The notes under the pieces are model-generated. The model did not search any database, was not told the origin of the DNA, and saw only the letters and a list, made by a program, of their open reading frames with translations. A DNA stretch of 24,607 nt from Oscillospiraceae bacterium (lineage in GTDB: Bacteria > Bacillota_A > Clostridia > Oscillospirales > Ruminococcaceae), in the NCBI GenBank assembly GCA_900766795.1, contig CAAFWX010000225.1, positions 1-24,607 of the forward strand. Reading direction: 5' to 3'. The position numbers were made by a program, and so were the translations under genes. Shown here one piece after another: positions 1 through 7,254 of the stretch. The first letter of the stretch is position 1. Every line of letters begins with the position of its first letter.

Positions 1-1
1 C

Positions 2-1540
2 GGGAACAGAAGCAGAAATCTACCGCAGCACGCGCCCGAGCGCTGGGAGCTGTTCAAGGAATACTGCCGCCGCGACGTTGAAACCGAAATGACGGTAGAG
101 CGAATGCTTTCCGCATTTCCCGTTCCCGACGAAGTTCAGCGGCAATGGGAGCTGGATCAGCGCATAAATGCTTATGGTGTGCGTCTGGATACCGATCTGA
201 TGAACGGGGCTATTGAATGCTCCGAGCAGATTAACGCAGCACTTATGGACGAGGCTGCGCGGCTTACCGGATTGTCGAATCCTAAGTCCGTGAAACAGCT
301 TAAAGAATGGCTTGAAAAGGAGACCGACAGCGAGATTGATAGTCTGAATAAACAGGCTGTTTCGGATTTGCTCGGCGGCGTTCCGCCCGAAAATGTCCGC
401 CGTGTGCTGGAGATACGGCAGGAACTGGGCAAGACCTCTGTCACAAAATACAGGGCAATGCAAAACGCGATATGCGCCGACGGCAGGGCACGGGGGCTGA
501 TTCAGTTCTACGGCGCGAACAGGACGGGAAGATGGGCTGGGCGGCTTATTCAGGTTCAAAATCTTCCGCGGACATATCTTGAAAACCTTGACCTCGCCCG
601 TGATTTGGTAAAAAGCCGCGATGTGTTTATGCTGAAGCTGCGTTACGGTAATATCCCCGATATTCTTTCTCAGCTTATTCGTACCGCGTTTATCCCGTCA
701 GAGGCTCGTCGTTTCGTTGTCGCGGATTTCTCGGCGATTGAGGCGCGAGTAATCGCATGGCTCGCGGGCGAAAGCTGGCGGCAGGAAGTATTCGCTACCC
801 ACGGAAAGATATACGAAGCTTCGGCTTCGCAGATGTTCCACGTCCCGATTGAACGTATCAAAAAGGGAAATCCCGAGTACGCGCTTCGGGCGAAAGGCAA
901 GGTGGCGGAGCTGGCTCTCGGTTATCAGGGTTCGGTCGGGGCGCTTAAAAATATGGGCGCGGATAAGATGGGGCTTTCGGATGAAGAACTACTGGATATT
1001 GTTCAGCGGTGGCGTGAAGCAAGCCCGCGCATTAAAGATTTATGGTACGGGCTGGAACAGGCGGCGCTGACCGCCGTTCGTGACTGCGTTCCTGTGGGAG
1101 TTCGAGGACTTATCCTCGCCCGCGAGGGGGATTATGCGAACGGTCTGGATTTCCTCACGGTTCGGCTTCCGAGCGGCAGAAAGCTTTATTACCCACAACC
1201 TACTATTGCCGACAACGATTTCGGCAAGCCTGCTGTTCATTATATGGGCACAAATGGCGATAGCAAAAAGTGGGCAAGGCTTTCAACATACGGAGGCAAA
1301 TTGACCGAGAACATTGTTCAGGCAATCGCCAGGGACTGCCTTGCGGTAACGCTGGAGCGGCTCGAAAACGCGGGATTTCAGACAGTAATGCACATACACG
1401 ACGAGGCTGTCGCGGACGTGCCCGTAGAACAAGCAGACCTGTCTGTTCTCTGCAATCTGATGAGACAGCCCATGCCGTGGGCGGAAGGCCTTGTTCTCAA
1501 CGCCGATGGCTTTGTGGGCGAATATTACAAGAAGGAGTGA
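2..1540 (+). CDS. DNA polymerase, family A (5' end cut by window)
   Basis: Phage replicative polymerase of the Pol I family. The frame is open from base 2, so the apparent ATG at 89 is internal. The upstream residues end in YCRRDVETE, which resembles the Exo III motif of the DnaQ-like 3'-5' proofreading domain, most of which lies outside the window. Polymerase motifs are in order: GANRTGRW near 516-540; motif A as DFSAIEAR with its Asp codon at 725; motif B as R-x3-K-x7-Y at 887-925; and motif C HDE at 1397-1405. It acts in the cytoplasm at the phage fork together with the downstream primase-helicase, whose start lies 5 bases past this stop. The family is certain. The true N terminus and full length cannot be seen. 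Confidence 0.95.
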   Translation, partial: GNRSRNLPQHAPERWELFKEYCRRDVETEMTVERMLSAFPVPDEVQRQWELDQRINAYGVRLDTDLMNGAIECSEQINAALMDEAARLTGLSNPKSVKQLKEWLEKETDSEIDSLNKQAVSDLLGGVPPENVRRVLEIRQELGKTSVTKYRAMQNAICADGRARGLIQFYGANRTGRWAGRLIQVQNLPRTYLENLDLARDLVKSRDVFMLKLRYGNIPDILSQLIRTAFIPSEARRFVVADFSAIEARVIAWLAGESWRQEVFATHGKIYEASASQMFHVPIERIKKGNPEYALRAKGKVAELALGYQGSVGALKNMGADKMGLSDEELLDIVQRWREASPRIKDLWYGLEQAALTAVRDCVPVGVRGLILAREGDYANGLDFLTVRLPSGRKLYYPQPTIADNDFGKPAVHYMGTNGDSKKWARLSTYGGKLTENIVQAIARDCLAVTLERLENAGFQTVMHIHDEAVADVPVEQADLSVLCNLMRQPMPWAEGLVLNADGFVGEYYKKE

Positions 1541-1545
1541 TAGCC

Positions 1546-3933
1546 TTGCTTAATGACAGGCTTTTAAATATATCAACCGGTGCGAGCCGCAAGGCTGTTG
1601 TATGGACTCGCCAGCAGATTATGTGGTCGGAGCTTTGCGAAAAGCTCCGCACCCCGCAGCGTACCACCGAAGCCCTCGCGGATTTCCTTCAGCTGCCGAA
1701 ACAGAAGCAGGACGAGCTGAAGGATGTCGGAGGATTTGTAGGTGGAACACTCAGCGGAAAACAGCGCAAGGCGAATTCTGTTGAGGGGCGCGACCTCATC
1801 GCGCTCGATCTTGATACTGTTCCCGCAGGAACAACCGCAGAGGTTCTGAGGAAAATAAGTGGGCTTGGGTTTGGCTATTGTGTATACAGCACCCGCAAGC
1901 ACAGCGAAGCCGCGCCGAGATTAAGACTTATCGTCCCCCTTAGCCGCGCCTGCACCGCCGATGAATACGAGCCTCTTTCACGAAAGCTCGCGGAGTTTGT
2001 CGGTATGGAGATGTGCGACCCGTCCACGTTCGAGGCCTCCCGGCTGATGTACTGGCCGAGCTGTTCCGCCGACAGCGCGTATATTTACGCCTGCGAAGAT
2101 AAGCCGTTTCTTGACGCTGACGGTATGCTTGCGCTGTACCGGGATTGGCGGGACGTTTCCGAATGGAAAGGCGTTTGTGCGCCTAAAATTCCGCGCGGAG
2201 CAAAGCAGGCAGACCCGACCGAAAAGGCGGGAATAGTCGGCGCGTTCTGCCGGACATACGATATATACCGTGTCATTAATGAACTGATTGATGGCACATA
2301 TATTCCCTGCGCGGAAGCGGGCAGATATACATACTCGGGCGGCTCTACAACGGGCGGCGCGGTGGTGTACGAGGGCGGAAAGTACCTCTATTCCCACCAC
2401 GCAACCGACCCCGCCGGCGGAAAGCTATGCAACGCGTTCGACCTCGCGCGTCTGCACCTGTTCGGCGATAAGGACGAGGACGCTGCGCCCGATACTCCTA
2501 CCAACCGTCTGCCGAGTTACACAGCCATGTGCGAGCTTGTGGTATCTTTGCCGGAGGTGTGCTCGCTGCTTAATACCGAGAAATACGAAAAGGCGGTTAC
2601 GGCTTTCGGAGAGAGCGCCATCGAGGACGATGCAAACTGGATTGCGCTCCTCGAAGTTTCGTCGGTTACGGGACTCCCGAAAAAGACAACCGACAACATC
2701 ATTATCATTCTCGAGAACGACCCTTTGCTTAAAGGGAAAATCCGCTTTGACGAGTTCAGCAACCGCGTTCAGATTGTCGGCGCGGTGCCGTGGGATAAGA
2801 GCGCGGAAATACGCTCTTGGACCGATAACGACGACGCGGGTATTCGCCATTATCTTGAAAAGGCGCACGGTATTACAGGCGTGAGCAAGGTGTTTGACGC
2901 CTGCTCGCTTGTATGCCACAGGCACACGGTGAACGTGGTGCAGGAGTTCCTTAATGCGCTGCCGACGTGGGACGGTGTTCCGAGGCTTGATACGCTGTTT
3001 ATCGACTATCTGGGTGCACAGGACAATAAGTACGTTCGCGCTGTGGCGCGGAAGTCCTTTGCGGCGGCGGTTGCAAGGGCAATGCAGCCGGGCATAAAAT
3101 ACGATACTATGCCTATTCTCGTAGGTCCTCAAGGCATTGGAAAGTCTACACTCATTCGGATAATGGGCGGCGAGTGGTTCAGCGACAGCCTTGATAGCTT
3201 TGAGGGCAAGGACGCGTATGAGCTGATTCAGGGTTCTTGGATACTCGAACTGGGCGAGCTGAACGGTCTGTCTAAAGCTGAGATGAACGTAGTCAAGCAG
3301 TTTTTGTCAAAGCTTGCGGACATCTTCCGCGAACCTTACGGCAGACGGACGAGGGAGTACCCGCGGCGCTGCGTGTTCTTCGGAACGACGAATGAGAGCG
3401 AGTTCCTGCGGGATAAGACGGGAAACCGCCGATTTTGGCCTATTGACTGCGCCGTAAATCCGCCGACAAAGAACACGTTCACCCAGCTTGCAGCAGAAGC
3501 TCCGCAGATATGGGCGGAGGCGGTGCTTGCGTGGAAGAACGGCGAAAAGCTGTATCTGGACGGCGAGGCGGAGGAGATTTCTCTGAGAGCGCAGGAACTG
3601 CATTCTGAGCACAGCGCGAAAGAGGGCCTTATACGGGAGTTCCTGGAGCGCAGAGTACCCGCAGATTGGAGCAAGCGGACTATCGCGCAGCGTCGTATGT
3701 TCTGGAGCGGTGAGTTCGAGAGGATTACTTCGGACTCCCTCGTGGAGCGGACAAGGGTCTGTGCGCTGGAGATATGGTGCGAGGCGCTGGGCGGCGATAT
3801 CAAGGCATTCAGGAAGTCCGACGCGGCGGAGATAAACGGAGTTCTGGCTACGCTAGAGGGCTGGGAAAGGTCGGCTTCGCCCGTGAGAATGGGCGGCGAG
3901 TACGGCTTGCAGCGGGCTTACATCAAGCGGTAA
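1546..3933 (+). CDS. VapE-type primase-helicase
   Basis: Bifunctional phage replication protein of 795 aa (virulence-associated E family). The N-terminal part has primase-polymerase hallmarks: an acidic pair ALDLD (D88, D90), then YSTRKH with H119 and an Arg-rich strand. The C-terminal part is a P-loop helicase: Walker A GPQGIGKST with K533, a Walker B-like ILELGEL, and the family motif FFGTTNESEFLRDKTGNRRFW. The chosen start is TTG 1546, which sits 8 bases after the AAGGAG at 1532-1537. GTG 1537 overlaps the polymerase stop but has no Shine-Dalgarno (SD) sequence. A longer reading back to 1270 would run inside the polymerase gene. It should prime and unwind at the origin-like repeats immediately downstream. 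Primase activity is inferred from motifs; the helicase part is secure. Confidence 0.9.
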   Translation: MLNDRLLNISTGASRKAVVWTRQQIMWSELCEKLRTPQRTTEALADFLQLPKQKQDELKDVGGFVGGTLSGKQRKANSVEGRDLIALDLDTVPAGTTAEVLRKISGLGFGYCVYSTRKHSEAAPRLRLIVPLSRACTADEYEPLSRKLAEFVGMEMCDPSTFEASRLMYWPSCSADSAYIYACEDKPFLDADGMLALYRDWRDVSEWKGVCAPKIPRGAKQADPTEKAGIVGAFCRTYDIYRVINELIDGTYIPCAEAGRYTYSGGSTTGGAVVYEGGKYLYSHHATDPAGGKLCNAFDLARLHLFGDKDEDAAPDTPTNRLPSYTAMCELVVSLPEVCSLLNTEKYEKAVTAFGESAIEDDANWIALLEVSSVTGLPKKTTDNIIIILENDPLLKGKIRFDEFSNRVQIVGAVPWDKSAEIRSWTDNDDAGIRHYLEKAHGITGVSKVFDACSLVCHRHTVNVVQEFLNALPTWDGVPRLDTLFIDYLGAQDNKYVRAVARKSFAAAVARAMQPGIKYDTMPILVGPQGIGKSTLIRIMGGEWFSDSLDSFEGKDAYELIQGSWILELGELNGLSKAEMNVVKQFLSKLADIFREPYGRRTREYPRRCVFFGTTNESEFLRDKTGNRRFWPIDCAVNPPTKNTFTQLAAEAPQIWAEAVLAWKNGEKLYLDGEAEEISLRAQELHSEHSAKEGLIREFLERRVPADWSKRTIAQRRMFWSGEFERITSDSLVERTRVCALEIWCEALGGDIKAFRKSDAAEINGVLATLEGWERSASPVRMGGEYGLQRAYIKR

Positions 3934-3936
3934 ACT

Positions 3937-4097
3937 GTATACATTCTTCCGTATACATTCTCCGTTTTGTATACATTCTCCGAAAAACGAGTAATCGAGA
4001 ATGTATACGTTGTAACAGGAATGTATACAGGAATGTATACGGAAGTATCCGCATTGTAAAGCCAAATTCTACGGTTTGTATACAATGTAAACATTCT
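3937..4097. repeat. Iteron-like GTATACATTCT repeats, two orientations
   Basis: GTATAC occurs at 3937, 3951, 3969, 4003, 4023, 4035 and 4078. The first three are followed by ATTCT (unit GTATACATTCT). The next three are preceded by AGAAT or GGAAT, so they are the same unit inverted. 4017-4028 and 4029-4040 are a perfect 12-base tandem, AGGAATGTATAC. A degenerate copy, GTAAACATTCT, sits at 4087-4097, and an extra GTATAC at 4167. The direct cluster faces the inverted cluster across about 24 bases. These look like binding sites of a replication initiator or of a regulator of the nuclease-helicase operon. Confidence 0.85.
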
Positions 4098-4188
4098 TTC
4101 TATATATAATAAAAAAATAGATAGATAGACAATATATATTATACCTAATACGCCTAAACGCGTAGGGTATACGCGTGCGTACGCGCGC

Positions 4189-4204
4189 GAGCACACGAGC
4201 ACAC
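4189..4204. repeat. Tandem repeat GAGCACAC x2
   Basis: Two perfect 8-base copies, GAGCACAC, at 4189-4196 and 4197-4204, followed by a partial GAG. They lie between the AT-rich tract and the operator-like inverted repeat. Role unknown. Confidence 0.6.
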
Positions 4205-4210
4205 GAGGTC

Positions 4211-4233
4211 TGTTCTCCAACTGTTGGAGAACA
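4211..4233. promoter_or_regulatory. Operator-like perfect inverted repeat
   Basis: Arms TGTTCTCCAAC and GTTGGAGAACA are exact reverse complements around a single central T. It ends about 30 bases before the nuclease ribosome binding site. No T-run follows, so it is not a simple terminator. The symmetry suits a dimeric repressor site or an mRNA hairpin in the leader of the nuclease-helicase genes. Confidence 0.55.
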
Positions 4234-4274
4234 CAAGAAAGCTACTCATATTTGCGCGAGGATAGGAGGACATA

Positions 4275-4571
4275 ATGGGACGTAAGGAAAACAAAATCGA
4301 ACGCCGGTTGGCAGACGGAGTAAAAGCACTGGGCGGCATGACGTTCAAATTCATATCGCCCGGCGCCGCAGGAGTACCTGACAGGGTGGTTATTCTACCG
4401 GGCGGCACGGTGCATTTCGTGGAACTGAAATCCGATGGCGGTACCGCAAGTAAGCTTCAGCAGCGAATGATACAAAAGCTGCGGCGGCTGGACGTTACCG
4501 CGGTAGTGCTTACGGGACGGAACGAGGTCGAGCATTATCTAGACAATCTTAGGGAGCTGATGAACGAATGA
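4275..4571 (+). CDS. VRR-NUC domain nuclease
   Basis: Small (98 aa) PD-(D/E)XK-type nuclease of the VRR-NUC family, common in phage replication modules. The core is GVPDRVV (D36), then FVELK (E50, K52), then a downstream Gln (Q62) in SKLQQ; an early Glu (E9) may complete the site. A clear AGGAGGA at 4264-4270 precedes ATG 4275. The stop overlaps the helicase start as ATGA (4568-4571), so the two are translationally coupled and probably work on the same DNA substrate, perhaps branched or replicating DNA. The exact substrate is not deducible. Confidence 0.92.
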   Translation: MGRKENKIERRLADGVKALGGMTFKFISPGAAGVPDRVVILPGGTVHFVELKSDGGTASKLQQRMIQKLRRLDVTAVVLTGRNEVEHYLDNLRELMNE

Positions 4572-5938
4572 ATTTTACACCGCACGGCTATCAGCAATAC
4601 TGCATTGACAGGATTATTTCGGACAAGTATCTGGGGCTGTTCCTGGATATGGGTTTGGGAAAAACCGTAATCACGCTGACCGCTGTGAACGAGCTGATAT
4701 ACAACCGGTTCGAGGTCGGCAAGGTGCTGGTGATTGCGCCGAAGAAGGTCGCGGAAGCCACCTGGACGAACGAGGCTAAAAAGTGGGAACACCTTAAGCA
4801 CCTGCGAATCTCGCGGGTTCTCGGAACGGCTTCGCAGCGCATTCGGGCACTGAATACTCCAGCCGATATCTACGTCATAAACCGCGAAAACATCCCGTGG
4901 TTGGTTGAATACGACCGGAACGCGTGGCGGTTCGACATGGTGGTGATTGATGAGCTGTCCAGTTTCAAGAGCAGCAGCGCACAGCGGTTCAAGAGCCTGT
5001 GTTACGTTTTGCCACATATCGGTAGGTTGGTGGGTCTGACCGGTACCCCGGCAAGCAACGGATTGATTGACCTGTGGGCGCAGATTTATCTTCTGGACGG
5101 GGGCGCACGTCTGGGGAAGCGGATAACGCACTTCCGTTCGCGCTACTGCGACTGCAACACGCACGGCGGGCACTTCTCCACCTACGCGATGAAGCCCGGA
5201 GCTGACGAAGCGATAAAGTCCGCAATCAGCGACATTTGCATAAGCATGAAAGCCGAGGATTACTTACAGCTTCCCGAATGTACGGTGGTTGATGTTCCGG
5301 TTTATCTGGACAAGCGTTCGGAGAAGCGCTACAAGGAGTTTGAACGGGAAATGCTGCTTGAGGTTGACGAGAACACACTGGACGCGGGTACAGCGGCGGT
5401 TCTTTCGGGAAAGCTTATGCAGTTTGCTAACGGCGCGGTATATGACGAGAACAAGAAGCCTGTGGTAATCCACAACGAAAAGCTTGATGTGCTTTCCGAG
5501 CTTATTGAGGGGCTGAACGGTCAGCACGCACTTGTCTTTTACAATTTCCGCCACGACCTCGAAAGGATACAGCAGCTTTTCGCGGGTTCTCCGCTTAGAG
5601 TACGCGAGCTGAAGACCGCCGCCGATGAAGCGGACTGGAACGCGGGCAGGATAGATATATTGCTTGCGCACCCTGCGTCTGCGGGCTACGGACTAAATCT
5701 ACAAGCAGGTGGCCACCACATCATCTGGTTCGGACTTAACTGGAGCCTTGAGCTTTATGAGCAGGCAAACAAGCGCCTGCACAGGCAGGGGCAGCAAGAG
5801 TCCGTGATTATCCACAGGTTGATTACGCAGGGCACTCGCGACGAGGATGTAGCCGCCGCGCTTGCGGGGAAGCAAGATGTTCAGAACGCGCTGCTGGAGG
5901 CGCTTAAGGTTAGGATTCGGGAGATAAAAGGTCGGTAA
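4568..5938 (+). CDS. SNF2-type DEAD/DEAH helicase
   Basis: Superfamily 2 ATPase of 456 aa. The N-terminal RecA-like lobe has the Walker A variant DMGLGKT (K32), motif II VIDELS (D128, E129) and motif III LTGTPASNG. The C-terminal lobe carries LVFYNF, the segment NLQAGGHHIIWF, and motif VI QANKRLHRQGQ with its Arg pair. SNF2 proteins translocate on double-stranded DNA. In phages of this type the gene almost always follows a VRR-NUC gene, as here with a 4-base overlap, suggesting a joint role in recombination or fork processing. The length is normal for the phage subgroup. No fusion or truncation was seen. Confidence 0.93.
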   Translation: MNFTPHGYQQYCIDRIISDKYLGLFLDMGLGKTVITLTAVNELIYNRFEVGKVLVIAPKKVAEATWTNEAKKWEHLKHLRISRVLGTASQRIRALNTPADIYVINRENIPWLVEYDRNAWRFDMVVIDELSSFKSSSAQRFKSLCYVLPHIGRLVGLTGTPASNGLIDLWAQIYLLDGGARLGKRITHFRSRYCDCNTHGGHFSTYAMKPGADEAIKSAISDICISMKAEDYLQLPECTVVDVPVYLDKRSEKRYKEFEREMLLEVDENTLDAGTAAVLSGKLMQFANGAVYDENKKPVVIHNEKLDVLSELIEGLNGQHALVFYNFRHDLERIQQLFAGSPLRVRELKTAADEADWNAGRIDILLAHPASAGYGLNLQAGGHHIIWFGLNWSLELYEQANKRLHRQGQQESVIIHRLITQGTRDEDVAAALAGKQDVQNALLEALKVRIREIKGR

Positions 5939-5960
5939 TCGCGACCTTAGGTGCGGATGT

Positions 5961-6158
5961 GTGATAATGAGCAGAATTGAGTACTATCGCGGCAGAGAGG
6001 GCTGCAAATACGGGATATGGAGTAATGCCACGAAGAAGTTTGTTTTCGGAATCAATGCAGACACACCAATGCTGGCAGAGGCGCGGTTATTTCAGAAAAT
6101 CGGTGACGACGCCCGCAAGTGGAAATTCCAAGTAAAAAGGAGAGAGGATAATGGCTGA
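5961..6158 (+). CDS. Small conserved-looking phage protein, unknown function
   Basis: 65 aa, not assigned to a named family. The sequence is compact and polar: a start rich in Tyr and Gly (IEYYRGREGCKYGIW), then KKFVFGI, then a charged helix AEARLFQKIGDDARKWKF. No membrane segment or signal peptide. GTG 5961 is preferred because AGGTG at 5949-5953 lies 7 bases upstream; ATG 5967 is the alternative. It sits between the helicase and the late regulator, a place where many Firmicutes phages carry an uncharacterised gene of this size. Coding status is likely from the regular amino acid pattern and tight spacing. Confidence 0.65.
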   Translation: MIMSRIEYYRGREGCKYGIWSNATKKFVFGINADTPMLAEARLFQKIGDDARKWKFQVKRREDNG

Positions 6159-6199
6159 ATTTGATTGTCCTCCCGTTGGACAAAGGAGATGATGATTTA

Positions 6200-6625
6200 T
6201 TGACGGCGAAAGAGTACCTGTCGCAGGTAGAAACACTTAACACGAAAATTGAGCAGAAAAGGGCAGAACTTGATATGCTTCGCGGCATCTTGAAGAACAC
6301 GCCCGAGCTTGACTATTCGAGGGAGCGAATTTCGGGCGGGCATAAGAGCGAGGCGGGCTTTGCGTCAGCTATTGAGGAGATTGCCGATATAGAGCGGGAA
6401 ATCGTTCTTGATACTGCGCAGCTTCTTAAAGCCCGGCGCAGTATCATAAACTCGATACAGCAGCTTGATATTGACAAGTACGTTAAGATTTTGTTCAAGG
6501 TATATGCCGAGGGTAAACACATTGCGATTGTAGCTAGGGAGATGGGTTATTCATATCAATACACAAGGACGCTGCACGCGGAAGCGCTTGCTTACTTTGA
6601 GATTTTCGCAAAAGTTCCTACATAA
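6200..6625 (+). CDS. DUF1492-like sigma/ArpU-type transcriptional regulator
   Basis: 141 aa from TTG 6200, which gives the family's usual opening (TAKEYLSQ) and follows AAGGAG at 6183-6188 with a longish 11-base spacer. TTG 6161 is in frame but lacks this match. An N-terminal coiled-coil-like helix (ETLNTKIEQKRAELDMLRG) is followed by a second helix rich in Glu and Ile. The C terminus, LFKVYAEGKHIAIVAREMGYS then YQYTRTLHAEAL, is a helix-turn-helix like sigma region 4. Proteins of this kind sit just before terminase genes in many Firmicutes phages and are thought to control late transcription. Here the gene ends inside a repeat array leading into a strong promoter, which fits that role. Confidence 0.8.
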   Translation: MTAKEYLSQVETLNTKIEQKRAELDMLRGILKNTPELDYSRERISGGHKSEAGFASAIEEIADIEREIVLDTAQLLKARRSIINSIQQLDIDKYVKILFKVYAEGKHIAIVAREMGYSYQYTRTLHAEALAYFEIFAKVPT

Positions 6626-6653
6626 TCCTACAAAAATCCTACAAAATCCTACA
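6617..6653 (+). repeat. Helically phased CCTACA repeats upstream of late promoter
   Basis: CCTACA starts at 6617, 6627, 6638 and 6648, that is with periods of 10, 11 and 10 bases, about one DNA turn. The longer unit of the inner copies is AATCCTACAA. The first copy encodes the last residues of the regulator gene. The array ends 10 bases before the -35 box at 6664, the right place for an activator contacting RNA polymerase. The upstream DUF1492-like protein is the obvious candidate binder (inference). Confidence 0.75.
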
Positions 6654-6663
6654 AGAGTTTATA

Positions 6664-6692
6664 TTGACGTCGCATTTAAGGGGTGGTATAAT
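6664..6692 (+). promoter_or_regulatory. Late promoter, extended -10 sigma-A type
   Basis: TTGACG at 6664-6669, a 17-base spacer, then TATAAT at 6687-6692, with TGG just before the -10 (extended -10). Eleven of twelve consensus bases match. It precedes the terminase genes and should start the packaging/head transcript near 6699. Confidence 0.85.
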
Positions 6693-6714
6693 TAAAATAG
6701 CAAAATATACAGAG

Positions 6715-6749
6715 AGCGCTATGCAGAAATGCACGGCGCTTTTCTTTTT
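6715..6749 (+). terminator. Terminator-like hairpin in late leader (possible attenuator)
   Basis: Outer stem AGCGC (6715-6719) with GCGCT (6736-6740); inner stem TGCA/TGCA closed by a GAAA tetraloop (6722-6733); a 2x2 internal loop between them; then TTTTCTTTTT to 6749. It lies between the late promoter and the TerS ribosome binding site, so it would stop or reduce transcription unless antiterminated. Confidence 0.7.
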
Positions 6750-6768
6750 AAGGAAAGGAGCGCTGCCT

Positions 6769-7254
6769 GTGACAGCAAAGCAGAAACGATTTTGCGAGGA
6801 ATACCTTATCGACCTTAACGCTACGCAGGCGGCAATCCGAGCGGGATATTCGCCTGAGAGCGCTAATCAGATTGGCGCGGAAAACTTGGCAAAACCGTAT
6901 ATCCGCGCGCGTATAGATACCGAAATCGCTGAACGTTCCCGCCGCACGGGAGTGAACGCTGACCGCGTTGTGCAGGAGCTTGCGAAAATCGCGTTTGTTA
7001 AAGCCACCGACTTAATCGACCCGAACACCGCAACCGTCCGCGCCACAGCAACCGAGGAAGATAAAGCTTGTATTGCTTCCGTAAAGTACAAATCCTCGTC
7101 CGGGGAAAGCTCCGACAGCGTGGAGCGCGAAATCAGAATGTGCGATAAGCTAAAGGCGCTCGAGCTTCTCGGGAAGCACCTCGGTATGTTCACCGACAAG
7201 GTAGACGTCACCGCGCCGATAACCATTGTTGTAAAGGACGACTATGGCGAATAA
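6769..7254 (+). CDS. terS: Terminase small subunit
   Basis: 161 aa DNA-recognition subunit of the packaging motor (terminase_2/XtmA type). It opens VTAKQKRFCEEYLIDLNATQ followed by AAIRAGYS, the classic N-terminal helix-turn-helix of the family, followed by a helical oligomerisation part (VNADRVVQELAKIAFVKATD) and a C-terminal LELLGKHLGMF. GTG 6769 is chosen because AAAGGAG (6754-6760) precedes it by 8 bases. An upstream in-frame TTG at 6664 is actually the -35 box of the late promoter and is rejected. The gene overlaps TerL by 11 bases, as usual for this pair. Confidence 0.93.
   Translation: MTAKQKRFCEEYLIDLNATQAAIRAGYSPESANQIGAENLAKPYIRARIDTEIAERSRRTGVNADRVVQELAKIAFVKATDLIDPNTATVRATATEEDKACIASVKYKSSSGESSDSVEREIRMCDKLKALELLGKHLGMFTDKVDVTAPITIVVKDDYGE

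Larger units (their letters stand above)
3934..4274. other. Gap of 341 bases: probable replication origin
   Basis: No convincing gene lies here. The gap holds, left to right: a cluster of GTATAC-centred repeats in both orientations (3937-4097), an AT-rich tract with ATAG tandem units (about 4098-4143), a small inverted repeat ACGCGT/ACGCGT (4158-4163 and 4171-4176), a tandem GAGCACAC pair (4189-4204), an operator-like inverted repeat (4211-4233), and the ribosome binding site of the nuclease gene (4264-4270). Repeats beside an AT-rich, easily melted tract next to the primase-helicase gene is the usual layout of an iteron origin. Function is inferred. Confidence 0.6.

Noticed and set aside
1270..1545. 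Extended N terminus of the primase-helicase starting at 1270
   Set aside because: It lies wholly inside the polymerase gene in another frame. TTG 1546 has a well-placed AAGGAG and gives the usual length.
3937..4097. CRISPR array
   Set aside because: The repeat unit is about 11 bases, spacing is irregular and short, and copies occur in both orientations. No spacer-like units or cas genes.
4010..4110. Promoter within the repeat cluster (TTG-like boxes with TATAAT at 4105-4110)
   Set aside because: Spacers from the available -35-like boxes are 19-23 bases, and the AT-rich tract gives chance -10 matches. Not supported.
3774..4220. Short ORFs across the origin-like region (3774-4109 plus, 3853-4065 and 3918-4220 minus)
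   Set aside because: Their protein sequences are just translations of the GTATAC repeats, without a good SD.
6664..6768. TTG start at 6664 for the TerS gene
   Set aside because: That TTG is the -35 box of the late promoter. The family start with SD is GTG 6769.
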